In this document: positions 34,331 to 43,050 of the stretch, piece by piece | Position numbering within the stretch: the stretch's first letter is position 1 | Layout of the letters: each line of letters opens with the position of its first letter | Source of the DNA: Planctellipticum variicoloris | GTDB lineage: Bacteria; Planctomycetota; Planctomycetia; Planctomycetales; Planctomycetaceae | Direction of reading: 5' to 3' | Length of the DNA: 64,000 bases | Assembly (NCBI RefSeq): GCF_030622045.1 | Contig: NZ_CP130886.1 | Coordinates: forward strand, 6,022,001-6,086,000 | Program-made: the position numbers and the translations under genes | Notes under the pieces: model-generated | Told to the model about the DNA's origin: nothing | Databases searched by the model: none | What the model saw: only the letters and a program-made list of their open reading frames with translations

Positions 34331-34897
34331 TCACAGCGACTGCGGCGGAGCGTTGACGATGTCGTTGTTGTCGTCATCGTTCTGATCGATCGCGATGACG
34401 GCAATGATGATCGCGGCAATCACTGCAGCGGTCAGAAGAAGCATGCCGTTGCCCATTCCGCCGTACTGGCCGCGGGCTCCGTCCTCACCCTGCACGATCA
34501 GAGCGTATTCGTCGGCGGTGGCCGGGGCCGAGCCGTCGTTCCAGACGCGGAAGTTGCCTTCCGTGCCGCCCGAAGCGACCTGGTAGTCGCCGTTCTCCAG
34601 ATGCCGGACCTGGAAGACGCCTCGGTCATCGGTCGCGATCCGGGTGACTTCTTTGGCGTCGCGACGGACGACCACTTCCGCCCCCTTGATCGGCGAGCCG
34701 TTGTGATCGACGACGCGGCCGGCGAAAACGCCGGTTTTCGCGGTTTTGATATTCGCCACGGCGCCGGCCCGGGCGATGTGGACGACCGGCTTGGCGGCGG
34801 CGGTCTGTCCTGCGGCGGCTGCGGTGGCCTGCGGGCAGACCACGCCGAACGTGGCAAGGGCGACGACCGCCCCTTTGAACAGCGACATTCCCTGCAT
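34331..34897 (-). CDS. Exported carboxypeptidase-regulatory-like protein with C-terminal TM, paralog 1
   Basis: A 188-residue protein. N-terminal signal (LFKGAVVALATFGVVCPQATA), then a Cna-B/carboxypeptidase-regulatory-like fold: VFAGRVVDHNGSPIKGAEVVV (about residues 57-77) and GVFQVRHLENGDYQVA (about 92-107), the classic 'G.V.D..G.P..ga.V.v......t..dG.f......G.Y.v' pattern. ARGQYGG is followed by a TM helix (LLLTAAVIAAIIIAVIAI) and an Asp/Asn-rich tail. The start at 34897 matches the start of its paralog at 35905; both end in QSL. An AGGAG lies upstream. Role unknown, probably envelope. Confidence 0.72.
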   Translation of the reverse strand: MQGMSLFKGAVVALATFGVVCPQATAAAAGQTAAAKPVVHIARAGAVANIKTAKTGVFAGRVVDHNGSPIKGAEVVVRRDAKEVTRIATDDRGVFQVRHLENGDYQVASGGTEGNFRVWNDGSAPATADEYALIVQGEDGARGQYGGMGNGMLLLTAAVIAAIIIAVIAIDQNDDDNNDIVNAPPQSL

Positions 34898-35317
34898 TTC
34901 GTTCAGCTCCTGGGCCCAGTCCCTGACGGTCATCCGTGCCAATTCGCGACCCTCGGGCGCGAACACAGAACATTGAATTTCTGAGTATCGGAGAGGAGGA
35001 TGGCGCCGGGGTGAACGGAACTTGAGTTTGCCGGGGTCCTCCGTCAACGGCAATATCGGCCTGCCGATGCCGACGCGCTGAGCGCGATATTCCCGAAATC
35101 CGGCTATTTCCGGCGGTTCCTCGAAAGACGGGAAGTCTCGGAGAGCACGGTAATCCGCGAATGACGCGCCAGACGCATGAAACGTCCAGACGGGCGTTCC
35201 ACAGAGCTGCGATCTGCCCGGGCGGGATGCCTCGTGAAAAACAGCACCGCCACAGGTCGACCCAGAATGACCTGCGGCGGCGCCGGCGATGGAGAGCGAT
35301 GAGCGGTCGCGGAATCG

Positions 35318-35905
35318 CTACAGCGACTGCTGAAGTTTGTTGACCTGATCCTGGAGACCGTCGACGTCGTCCTGGAGGTTGTCAATTTTGTCCACGGCGA
35401 TCGCGCCGAGGATGACGGAGGCGATGACGGCTGCGGTCAGCAGCAGAAGTGCGGGATCGACCGCGCCGTACTGACCCCGGGCGCCGTTCTCGCCCATGAC
35501 CAGTAGAGCCTGCTCGCGGGAGATCTTCGGGGCCGTCTCGCCGGTCCACAGGTGGAAGCGGCCTTCGGTCTTCCCGGCGGCGACTTCGTAAACGCCGTCT
35601 CGCGCGTTCTTGACTGCAAAGGCCCCTTTGGCATCGGTTCGCGTGCGAGCGACTTCGCGCTGGCCCTGGCGAACGACCACTTCGGCGTCGGCGAGGGGCA
35701 TGCCGCCGTGATCGACGACGCGACCGGCGAATGTTCCGTCCTTCGCCAGCGTCACGTCGGCGACTTCACCGGTGCGGGCGATCCGGACGGTGCTCCGGGC
35801 CGGTGCACGCGATTCAGCGGCTGCAAGCACGCCCGCCTGGGGCATGACGACTCCAAGAGTCGCGAGGCTGACGATGGCAACCTTGAAGAACTGAGATGGC
35901 TTCAT
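35318..35905 (-). CDS. Exported carboxypeptidase-regulatory-like protein with C-terminal TM, paralog 2
   Basis: A 195-residue paralog of the 34331-34897 product. It shares a signal peptide (FFKVAIVSLATLGVVMPQAGV), the repeated fold (TFAGRVVDHGGMPLADAEVVV, about residues 56-76), the GENGARGQYG motif, and a TM helix (LLLLTAAVIASVILGAIAV). In place of the acidic tail it has a short coiled coil with heptad Leu/Val (IDNLQDDVDGLQDQVNKLQQSL), which could let it oligomerise. Both genes lie on the minus strand with about 420 bp between them, so they are neighbours but not tightly coupled. Confidence 0.72.
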   Translation of the reverse strand: MKPSQFFKVAIVSLATLGVVMPQAGVLAAAESRAPARSTVRIARTGEVADVTLAKDGTFAGRVVDHGGMPLADAEVVVRQGQREVARTRTDAKGAFAVKNARDGVYEVAAGKTEGRFHLWTGETAPKISREQALLVMGENGARGQYGAVDPALLLLTAAVIASVILGAIAVDKIDNLQDDVDGLQDQVNKLQQSL

Positions 35906-36294
35906 GCCGTTGCTGCTCCTTCCTGGATTCGGAGGCGTCCTGACTCGCCGCGGCCCCGACTTCGGGACAGATCACAACGACTGCGGACATGGGGTCAATG
36001 TGTTTCTGGCCGCCCGTCGCATTGCCGATGCGACCGGCGTCGGGCCCGCTGAGTTCAACAGACGATGGGGCGAAATAGCCCAAGTCGCGGCCGGGCGTCA
36101 ACAGGAATTCCGCGGGCGCCGGCGCAAACCCGTTTCACCGGGTGCGAACTGCGGGCGAGACTGGCGGAATCTGCCGCTCGCCGGCGCCGACGATGGTGAA
36201 ACGTCTCGTTTCACGGTTCTCTGGGCCGACGTTGTCGAGAACGGCTCCACAGCCGACAATCGCGGCGGCACTCTCACCACGGGCGGACGGCGGC
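35906..36294. other. Divergent intergenic region
   Basis: About 390 bp between the divergent paralog 2 and cardiolipin synthase genes. Open frames cross it on the + strand but none looks like a protein. A GAAACGTCTCGTTTC inverted repeat (about 36198-36212) is present. No clear promoter found. Confidence 0.5.
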
Positions 36295-37740
36295 ATGATG
36301 GAATCCTGGGAATCGCTGTTGGGGTTTGCGTCCCTCCTGGGCTATGCGACGACGCTGCTGCTGTTGCCGGTCGTGCTGCTGACCAAGAAAGAGCAGCCCG
36401 TCTCGACGGTCGCCTGGGTCATGGCCATCGTCACCATGCCCATCGTCGGGGCGATTCTGTTTGCGGTCTTCGGCGTCAATCGCGTCGCCCGTCGCCGGTT
36501 ACGAAGTCGACAGCGGATTCAGGAGAGCCTCGGCAGTCTGCTGCCTCCGATCGCCGGGAGTCCGACTGCCGAAGACGCGGAATGCGGTCCGGTCCCGGCG
36601 GCGCTCCGCCGCATCGCCCGCCGACTCGACAGCACCCGGGCGATGTGGGGCAATGTCGTCGACGTGCTGCACGACGCGGATCGCGTGTTTGCGGAAATCG
36701 AGGGGGCGATTCAAGGCGCGAAGTCGTCGATTCACCTCGAATACTACATCTGGCAGCCCGACCGGACGGGGACGCGGCTCCGCGACCTGTTGATCGCCAG
36801 GGCGCAGGAGGGGATCAAGGTCCGCTTTCTTTACGATACGCTGGGATCGATGTGGCTGACCCGACGGTTCCTGCAGCCGATGCGCGACGCAGGAATTCAC
36901 GTGGCAACCTTCGTGCCGGGCCGGTCGTTGTTCGAGCGCTGGTCGATCAACCTGCGGAGTCACCGGAAGATCATTATCGTCGACGGCGCGGTGGGATTCA
37001 CGGGGGGCATGAACGTCGGCGACGAGTATCTCGGTCGGGATCCGTATTTCGGCTACTGGCGGGACACGCATCTGCGGCTTCGAGGCCCGGTCGTGCTGCA
37101 GCTCCAGGAAGTCTTTGCACTGGACTGGATGTCTGCGACTCGCGAACAGCTCGTGCAACCGGAACTGTATCCGGCGGCCGTTCAGACCGGGGGGGTGACG
37201 GCTCAGGTCCTGTCGGGAGGTCCCGATGACGAGGAGAATGTGTTTCACACGCTGATGTTCGCCGCCATCAATGAGGCCCGGCGCTCCGTGACGCTGATGA
37301 CGTCGTATTTCGTGCCTCCCCCGGCAATCGTCACGGCTCTCGAAACGGCTGCGTTACGGGGCGTGCGGGTGCGGATCATGGTCTCCGGGCCGAAAACGTA
37401 CTGGGTGACGCGGCATGCGTGTCGCTCGTACTACGATTCGCTGCTGCAGGCGGGGGCCGAGATCTACGAATACCGTCGGGGCCAGCAGCATGCCAAGACG
37501 CTGGCGATCGACGACTGCTGGTCGCTGGTGGGGACGCCGAACTGCGACGCCCGCAGCCTCTTCCTGAATTTCGAGGTGGCCGTGGCGATTTACGACGCCA
37601 CGATCGCCGAGCAGCTCAGCGCGCACTTCGAGCTGGACTTGCCGGACGCGCTGAAGATCGAACTGCCGACGTGGTCGAAGCGCTCGACCGTCGAGCGGTT
37701 GAAGGAGAACCTCTGCCGGATGTTTTCGCCGGTGTTGTGA
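36295..37740 (+). CDS. cls: Cardiolipin synthase
   Basis: A 481-residue phospholipase D-family enzyme. Two N-terminal TM helices (SLLGFASLLGYATTLLLLPVVLL and VSTVAWVMAIVTMPIVGAILFAVFG, about residues 7-55) anchor it. HKD motif 1 is HRKIIIVDG from about residue 223 and HKD motif 2 is HAKTLAIDD from about residue 399. It condenses two phosphatidylglycerol molecules into cardiolipin in the inner membrane. ATG 36295 is the first of two adjacent ATGs and follows GGACGG. 7-nt repeats begin immediately after the stop. Confidence 0.9.
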   Translation: MMESWESLLGFASLLGYATTLLLLPVVLLTKKEQPVSTVAWVMAIVTMPIVGAILFAVFGVNRVARRRLRSRQRIQESLGSLLPPIAGSPTAEDAECGPVPAALRRIARRLDSTRAMWGNVVDVLHDADRVFAEIEGAIQGAKSSIHLEYYIWQPDRTGTRLRDLLIARAQEGIKVRFLYDTLGSMWLTRRFLQPMRDAGIHVATFVPGRSLFERWSINLRSHRKIIIVDGAVGFTGGMNVGDEYLGRDPYFGYWRDTHLRLRGPVVLQLQEVFALDWMSATREQLVQPELYPAAVQTGGVTAQVLSGGPDDEENVFHTLMFAAINEARRSVTLMTSYFVPPPAIVTALETAALRGVRVRIMVSGPKTYWVTRHACRSYYDSLLQAGAEIYEYRRGQQHAKTLAIDDCWSLVGTPNCDARSLFLNFEVAVAIYDATIAEQLSAHFELDLPDALKIELPTWSKRSTVERLKENLCRMFSPVL

Positions 37741-38168
37741 GGGGGGGGGAAGCGAATAGCGAATAGCGAATAGCCGGAGAAGAGGGCTGATCGCTGATCG
37801 CCGGACGGGGGGAAAGACGTTGTGTGGGGACCGACACACGAGTTTGTCGTTCCGCCGCCCCTTCCGGGGCGGATGCGCGCGGAGGACGCGTCGTTCCACG
37901 GGTTGCACTCCGTCCGCCTGACGGCGGACTTCGTTTCACCCGTGGCTACAGCCCGTCGCCCGCTTCGGCGCTCAAGACGCGGGCTGGCCATCTCAGCGTC
38001 CAGAACGCTGCCTTTCTCGACTCCCGATGATCGACGGCAACAGCACCTCAGGTCGCTGATCGCCGGACGGGAGTAGACGCTGTCGCGTTCTCATTTTGCG
38101 TTTTGCAATTTGCACTTTTCAATTTGCAATGCATTCGCTTTTCGAGCTGCCCGGCCCGCCTGCACAGA
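37741..38168. repeat. Intergenic region with 7-nt repeats and family D palindrome
   Basis: No gene is seen. GCGAATA repeats with 7-nt spacing follow the cls stop (about 37752-37775), then GCTGATCGCTGATCGCC. A family D element (CCACGGGTTGCACTCCGTCC ... ACCCGTGGCTACAG) lies at about 37896-37951. A 7-nt array of CATTTTG/CGTTTTG/CAATTTG units, AT-rich compared with the rest, lies at about 38092-38135. Confidence 0.75.
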
Positions 38169-39569
38169 TCAGCCGCTGCGCTGCAGGTCTTTCCACTGTT
38201 TGCGCAGTTCCCGGCGTTGTTTTTTGCTCAGGCCTTTGAGCTGGTCGGCCGGGGGACCGTCGACGCGGTAGTCGTTCCCGTCGTCGTCGCTCCACTCTTC
38301 GCTGGCGGAAGGCTCTTCCTCCGGTTCCGGAACCGAAGGGCGGCTGGCGGAAGGTGAGCGAGACGAGCTGGACGCCTTGCGGGACGGCGCCGGATCTTCC
38401 GGTTCCGACCATTCCGAGGTTTCCGCCAGCTCCGCGGGGGAAGCGCCCCAGGCTTCCTCGGCCGTCGACTCTTCATTCCAGCCGGTCGATTCCTCGGAGG
38501 CTTCGAGTTCGGTTTCCTCGTCGTCCGCCTTGCGCGTCCGGGTCCGCGGTTTCGCCGTCCGTTTAGTCGTGGCCTTGCGCTTGCGACGGGGGGCGGCGGC
38601 CACCGCCTCAGACTCCGATTCGGCCTTCTTGCGCCGGCGGCGCGGCTTCGCGGACTCGTCGTCCTCCCCGTCCGCGGCCTTTCGGCGGAACAGCCTGGCG
38701 ATCCGACACAGCAACCGGCCCAGCACCGACGGGCGACCGGCTTCGATGTCCGGCGAATCCGGACAGAAGTAGGCGACATACCAGGCGTGCAGCCAGAGGG
38801 TCAGAAACAGCAGCCCCATCCCGGTCAGCGGCAGCAGAATCGCGGCATATTCGAACCACGGCGCCCCCGCCACAGACCGGGCCAGCAACGGCGCCCCGGC
38901 GGCGGCCAGGAGCACGGCGGCGGTGATGCGGTACAGGACCAGATTCATTCGCGAACGGCGGAGATCGCGATCGATCATCACGCCCAGCGGGAGCCCGGCG
39001 GAGAGAAGCGGGATCTGCCAGATCAATGTCCCGGCGTGTTCCGGCAGCAGCTTGAACTCCACGGCGATCCGGGCCAGCGCCTGATGGGCATCGGTCCCCG
39101 CGCAGAAGCCGATGACGGCCAGCAAGCCGGCGAACCAGGTCCAGATGCGGTAGCGGCCGCCAAAGTCCGACTGACTCCGCGAACGATACCAGCCGATCAG
39201 GAGCGCCCAGGCCGTGATGCCGGTCCAGCCCACCGATTGCAGGTAGTCGACCAGGACCGGCCGGGACCGTTCCAGCAGGTGCGATTGCAGCGACTGGAGC
39301 TCCGGTCGGAGCGCAAACGGCTCGACGGTCGCAATGCCGGTCAGGACCAGCCCGACGATCAACAGGACGCCAGCCGTCCAGATCCGCCAGAGCGCCTGGG
39401 GAATCCAGGGTGCGGCGACGGCGACGACGGAATCGGCGGAGAGCCCCCGGCGTTCGATCCGTGCGGCGTCTTCCGGGGAGAGGGCTGCAGGGCTCCCTTC
39501 CGCGTTCACCGCCAGGCGACGGCGGCGGCGGTCGTCGGAAGAACGCGCACCAGCAAACTGCACCGACAT
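38169..39569 (-). CDS. Multi-pass membrane protein with long charged cytoplasmic tail
   Basis: A 466-residue protein. Residues about 52-280 contain several TM segments (for example LWRIWTAGVLLIVGLVLTGI and FEYAAILLPLTGMGLLFLTL). The C-terminal 170 residues are hydrophilic and divided: first Arg/Lys-rich (RRRKKAESESEA, RKRKATTKRTAKPRTRTRKA), then Glu/Ser/Pro-rich, ending KQRRELRKQWKDLQR. This is unlike a common transporter. Function unknown. The start at ATG 39569 is chosen because upstream codons in the frame are implausible; no clear Shine-Dalgarno. Confidence 0.65.
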   Translation of the reverse strand: MSVQFAGARSSDDRRRRRLAVNAEGSPAALSPEDAARIERRGLSADSVVAVAAPWIPQALWRIWTAGVLLIVGLVLTGIATVEPFALRPELQSLQSHLLERSRPVLVDYLQSVGWTGITAWALLIGWYRSRSQSDFGGRYRIWTWFAGLLAVIGFCAGTDAHQALARIAVEFKLLPEHAGTLIWQIPLLSAGLPLGVMIDRDLRRSRMNLVLYRITAAVLLAAAGAPLLARSVAGAPWFEYAAILLPLTGMGLLFLTLWLHAWYVAYFCPDSPDIEAGRPSVLGRLLCRIARLFRRKAADGEDDESAKPRRRRKKAESESEAVAAAPRRKRKATTKRTAKPRTRTRKADDEETELEASEESTGWNEESTAEEAWGASPAELAETSEWSEPEDPAPSRKASSSSRSPSASRPSVPEPEEEPSASEEWSDDDGNDYRVDGPPADQLKGLSKKQRRELRKQWKDLQRSG

Positions 39570-40062
39570 GTTCGGAGTGACCGGCGATCCAGGCTGAGGA
39601 ACTCGGGAAGAGTTGCCGTGGAAACCGATGCCCGCAGGTTCACGCCGGTCGACCAGGGCGGAGAGACGGCCCGACCGGAAGTCCACAGTGGAACTGCTCC
39701 GATTCCGGCCCGCCTCCGGCCACTGCCTCCGTGCAGATCTCCTGCTGCGGAAAATTGCGCTGCGCAATCCCGAGCACCCGTCATCCACGGGACTTACGCC
39801 CCATTCATCGGAGAATCGACCGGCGGAGTTTCATTCGAGTTGCGGGAAGTCGCTTCGTTCACACTGGGTAAGTTGAGACTGCCAGATCAGCAGGCTCCGT
39901 CGAGTTGACCGCTCTTTGCCGCGCAAAGACGCCATTACGGCAGTCGGCGACGAGCTGCCAATGTGGCAAGCCGGACGTCCAGTCCGGGAGGTTGCGCGTA
40001 ATCCACGACTACACAATGAGTTGCGGCGCCAATCGAAATCCTGATTCTGAATTCCTCGATTC
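39570..40062. other. Divergent intergenic region before hsp20
   Basis: About 490 bp with no convincing gene; long frames here are shadows. It must carry the promoter of the minus-strand membrane protein gene. The sigma-54-like site for hsp20 follows at 40063. Confidence 0.5.
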
Positions 40063-40078
40063 TGGCACGCGGCGTGCA
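40063..40078 (+). promoter_or_regulatory. Sigma-54-type promoter upstream of hsp20
   Basis: TGGCAC (40063-40068), five bases, then GTGCA (40074-40078). The invariant GG (40064-40065) and GC (40076-40077) are exactly 10 bases apart, as required for -24/-12 promoters. One base differs from the TTGCA consensus. Transcription would start about 12 bp after the GC, leaving a leader of about 90 nt before the hsp20 ATG. Confidence 0.6.
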
Positions 40079-40111
40079 AAATGAGATCACCAGACTTGAC
40101 AGACGTGTTTG

Positions 40112-40139
40112 ACGGGCTCCCGACAGCTCTGGAGCCCGT
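40112..40139 (+). promoter_or_regulatory. 9-bp inverted repeat in hsp20 leader
   Basis: ACGGGCTCC (40112-40120) and GGAGCCCGT (40131-40139) are perfect reverse complements with a 10-nt spacer, the same geometry as heat-shock operators such as CIRCE, though the sequence differs. It could be a repressor site or an RNA hairpin. A second possible stem (GAACGG 40140-40145 with CCGTTC 40174-40179) would enclose the AGGAG Shine-Dalgarno (40168-40172). Confidence 0.5.
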
Positions 40140-40181
40140 GAACGGTGTTTTCCGCAGGCAGGTTTTCAGGAGTCCGTTCCC

Positions 40182-40589
40182 ATGCGACTTGTTCATGAAC
40201 GATGGAATCCCTGGCGCGATCTGGCCCGGCTGCAGCACGATGTTCAGCGGCTGGCCCGGCACAATCGGCCCGCAGACGCGGAGTACCCGCCGTTCAATGT
40301 GTATCAGAACGCCGAAGAGGTGGTCCTGACGTCGGTCGCGCCGGGTCTGGACCCTGCGGGAATCGATCTGGAAGTCGGGGCTGACGCGGTAACGGTTCGC
40401 GGCCAGCGACCGGTCTGGTCGCCGGAGCCCGGGCAGTCGGAGACCGTGGAGTTTTCCCGGACGTTGAAGCTGCCGTTCCCGGTCGATTCGCAGTCGGCGG
40501 AAGCCGGCTATGAGCGAGGCGTGCTGACGATCCGGTTGAGGCGGCCGGTTTCGCAGCAGTCGCGCAAGGTGCCGGTGGCGGCGGGGTGA
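40182..40589 (+). CDS. Hsp20/alpha-crystallin family small heat shock protein 1
   Basis: A 135-residue small heat shock protein, an ATP-independent holdase. The N-terminus WNPWRDLARLQHDVQRL (about residues 8-24) is typical of bacterial Hsp20. The alpha-crystallin domain includes PPFNVYQNAEEVVLTSVAPGLDPAGIDLEV (about 36-65) and the end YERGVLTIRLRRP (about 109-121), the 'GvL.i.lPk' motif. The C-terminal I-x-I-like tail is weak (SRKVPVAAG). ATG 40182 has an AGGAG about 10 nt upstream, inside a possible hairpin. A second hsp20 lies 323 bp downstream. Confidence 0.9.
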   Translation: MRLVHERWNPWRDLARLQHDVQRLARHNRPADAEYPPFNVYQNAEEVVLTSVAPGLDPAGIDLEVGADAVTVRGQRPVWSPEPGQSETVEFSRTLKLPFPVDSQSAEAGYERGVLTIRLRRPVSQQSRKVPVAAG

Positions 40590-40911
40590 GTCCGGAGGAT
40601 TGACCACGAATTGCACGAATCAACGCGAATGAAGAACGGATTGAACCACGGAAAGCACGGAGATCACGGAGGGGACCGGAGAACGGAGGAAGACAGGAGC
40701 AATGGAGTTTTGCTGTCTGTCATTGGTGCGGATTCGTGTCATTCGTGGTTCGTGTTCTCTGTTTGAGTTTTCCCACAAATCTGGAGTTTGTCCCGTGTGG
40801 GAGTGGGTGCTGAAGGAATGGGGCGGAGCCTCTCAAAAGGGCGTCCCCGGGCAGAGACTGGGGAACGAGATCACATAAACAATCGGCCGGGCGCGCCCGG
40901 CCCTCCTGGAG
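40590..40911. repeat. Inter-hsp20 region with long inverted repeats
   Basis: No gene is seen. ACCACGAATTGCACGAATC (from about 40606) and GGATTCGTGTCATTCGTGG (from about 40730) are approximate reverse complements, enclosing ACCACGGAAAGCACGGAGAT-type repeats of about 9 nt. A partial family C arm (GGGCAGAGACTGGGGAACGA) lies at about 40850-40870. The 18-bp palindrome GGCCGGGCGCGCCCGGCC occupies 40885-40902. Confidence 0.7.
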
Positions 40912-41292
40912 ATGGAAATCATGACGAATGAGACAGCCTGTGCTCCTGCTCGGGCGACCGAGCTGCAGTTTGTGCCGCGGACGCGGATTCAGGAAACCGC
41001 CGAGGCGTGGGAGATCGTCTGCGAGGTTCCCGGAGCCGACGATCAGTCGGCGGAGATCTCGCTCGAACCCGACCGGCTGATTCTGAACGTCCGGGTTCAG
41101 CCGACCGACCTGCCCGGCTTTCAGCTCGTCCATCGGGAGTACCGCGAAGGGAACTATCAGCAGATCTTCAAGCTGCCGGACAATATCGACCGCCAGGGGG
41201 TCGAAGCAACGATCCGCCAGGGCGTGCTGCGACTGAAGCTTCCCAAGCTGCCGGTCGCGCAGACGCGGAAGGTGACGGTGGTGGCGGGATAG
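40912..41292 (+). CDS. Hsp20/alpha-crystallin family small heat shock protein 2
   Basis: A 126-residue small heat shock protein. The alpha-crystallin domain runs from RIQETAEAWEIVCEVPGADDQSAEISLEPDRLILNV (about residues 25-60) to GVLRLKLPKLPVAQTRKVTVVAG (about 104-126), with the conserved 'GvL.l.lPK'. The N-terminal arm is short, which differs from the first hsp20. ATG 40912 has GGAG about 5 nt upstream; a second ATG lies 9 nt later. It is probably co-induced with the upstream paralog, though the long repeat region between them may end that transcript. Confidence 0.9.
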   Translation: MEIMTNETACAPARATELQFVPRTRIQETAEAWEIVCEVPGADDQSAEISLEPDRLILNVRVQPTDLPGFQLVHREYREGNYQQIFKLPDNIDRQGVEATIRQGVLRLKLPKLPVAQTRKVTVVAG

Positions 41293-41608
41293 TTCGGGAT
41301 GAAAAAGAGGATCCACGGCGGAGGGCGCGCAGACCGGAAGGGGGTGATCTGCGGAAATCCGGGAAGGCCCAAGAATGCAGCGATTCCGTGAACCTGTCGT
41401 GGCAACGTCGTGTCCGATTTGAGATTTGTTTGGATTCCGGGTTTCGGATTTCGTGTTTCGTCCTGCCAGCAGGGAACTCACGGAAGTCGCCCCGCATGGT
41501 CCAGGATTGCCGGCCGTGCCTGAGCGGCCTATAAATTCCTCTGGACATTTGCCCGCTGGAGTGCGGGTTTCCTTCCTCCCTGAGAGCACCACACCCTTGC
41601 CCGAACCT

Positions 41609-42904
41609 ATGCGTGATGAGCTGCAGGTGCAGCACCGGACGGCGGTCCTGGTGGCCGTCGTCGAGTCTTCCCGGAAGCTCGACCGAGACCAGGTGCTCGA
41701 CGAGCTGAAGGGGCTGGTGAAGACTGCCGGGGTGACGGTGGTCGGCGAGCTGGTGCAGATGCGGGCCAAACCGCATCCCAGCACGTGCCTGGGGAAAGGC
41801 AAGATCGAAGAGCTGAAGAGCCTGGTCGAGGCGACCGGGGCCGAGCTGGTGATCTTCGACAACAACCTGTCGCCTGCCCAGGGCCGGGAGCTGGAGCGGG
41901 AAGTCGACCGGGTCATCGTCGACCGGAGCGAACTGATTCTGGACATTTTCGCCACGCACGCGCGGACCTTCGAGGCCAAGCTGCAGGTGGAGCTGGCCCA
42001 GCTCATGTATACGCGAACCCGCCTGAAGCGGATGTGGACCCACCTGGAACGCATCGACGGCGGCATCGGCGCCGGTCGCGGTCCGGGTGAAAAGCAGATC
42101 GAAATCGACCGCCGGCTGATCGGCACGCGCATTTCCGAGCTGAAGCGGCGGATCAGCGAAATTGAAGTCCGCCGGGAGCGAATGGTCCGGCAGCGGGAAT
42201 CGCACGCGCTGGTCTCGCTGGTGGGGTACACCAATGCCGGCAAGAGCACGCTGATGAATGCGCTGACCGGGTCGGACGTGTACGTCGCCGACCAGCTCTT
42301 TGCGACGCTCGACACGCGGACGCGGAAGTGGCGCGTGCCGGGCTGGGGGGATGTGCTGCTGAGCGATACGGTCGGTTTCGTGCGGGATTTGCCGCACCAG
42401 CTCGTGGCCAGCTTCAAGTCGACGCTGGAAGAAGCCCGGCAGGCGGACCTGCTGCTGCACGTCGTCGACGCCAGTAATCCGGAGGCGGAGGAGCAGGCCG
42501 AGACGGTCGAGAAGGTGCTGGAAGAGATCGGCGTCGAGATCCGCAATTTCGTGCTGGTGCTCAACAAGTCGGACGCGGTCAAGGACCGGGAAATCGTCGA
42601 CGTCCTGCGGGCGAAGTACGCCTGCTCGGTGACGGTCAGCGCCGTGACGGGGGAGGGGTTCGACCAGCTTGCGGCGATCGTGGCGGAACGGCTGGGGAAC
42701 GGTTTCGTCGACGTCGAAGTGGAAACCTCGGCGGGGAACGGCAAGCTGTTCGCGTACCTGGCGGAGCACTCGGAGATTCTGGACCGGCAATACACGGACT
42801 CGCGCGTCACGCTGACGTGTCGGCTGCCGCGCCCGCTGCTGTGGCGGATCCAGGGGGAGGACACCGAGGTGCGGGTGACGGAGCGGTTGTCGGTGGTGAA
42901 GTAG
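41609..42904 (+). CDS. hflX: GTPase HflX
   Basis: A 431-residue ribosome-associated GTPase that splits stalled ribosomes. The N-terminal HflX domain includes KPHPSTCLGKGKIEELK (about residues 54-70) and VIVDRSELILDIFATHARTFEAKLQVELAQL (about 102-132). The GTPase domain has GYTNAGKSTLMNALTG (G1, about 206-221), LSDTVGFVRDLP (G3, about 252-263) and NKSD (G4, about 319-322). The start is uncertain: ATG 41609 is used, but TTG 41597 or an earlier codon is possible. Upstream DNA (about 41414-41460) is a GATTTGA/TTTCGGA 7-nt array. Confidence 0.93.
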   Translation: MRDELQVQHRTAVLVAVVESSRKLDRDQVLDELKGLVKTAGVTVVGELVQMRAKPHPSTCLGKGKIEELKSLVEATGAELVIFDNNLSPAQGRELEREVDRVIVDRSELILDIFATHARTFEAKLQVELAQLMYTRTRLKRMWTHLERIDGGIGAGRGPGEKQIEIDRRLIGTRISELKRRISEIEVRRERMVRQRESHALVSLVGYTNAGKSTLMNALTGSDVYVADQLFATLDTRTRKWRVPGWGDVLLSDTVGFVRDLPHQLVASFKSTLEEARQADLLLHVVDASNPEAEEQAETVEKVLEEIGVEIRNFVLVLNKSDAVKDREIVDVLRAKYACSVTVSAVTGEGFDQLAAIVAERLGNGFVDVEVETSAGNGKLFAYLAEHSEILDRQYTDSRVTLTCRLPRPLLWRIQGEDTEVRVTERLSVVK

Positions 42905-42929
42905 GGGGCGTCTTGGGGTGACGAGTGTC

Positions 42930-42952
42930 CCCCCGGCCTGAATGGCCGGGGG
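42930..42952 (+). terminator. Terminator-like hairpin after hflX
   Basis: CCCCCGGCC (42930-42938), loop TGAAT, then GGCCGGGGG (42944-42952): a perfect 9-bp GC stem 26 bp after the stop. No T-run. Confidence 0.7.
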
Positions 42953-43050
42953 CTAAGAGGTTGGGAGTGATCGGGGTCTTGTCGGTCGAACCTGCGGGAC
43001 GCATACTCAATTGAGCATCCGCCCGTGATCCTCCTGACGAAGTTCCCGCC

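Noticed and set aside
40095-40126. CTTGACA and CCCGACAG as a heat-shock sigma factor promoter for hsp20.
   Set aside because: The spacing (17 bp) is too long for a sigma-32 type promoter and no -10 is convincing; the sigma-54-type site just upstream fits better.
40112-40139. CIRCE operator for HrcA upstream of hsp20.
   Set aside because: Only the geometry (9-bp arms, 10-nt spacer) fits; the bases do not match the TTAGCACTC consensus, so it is kept as an unnamed inverted repeat.
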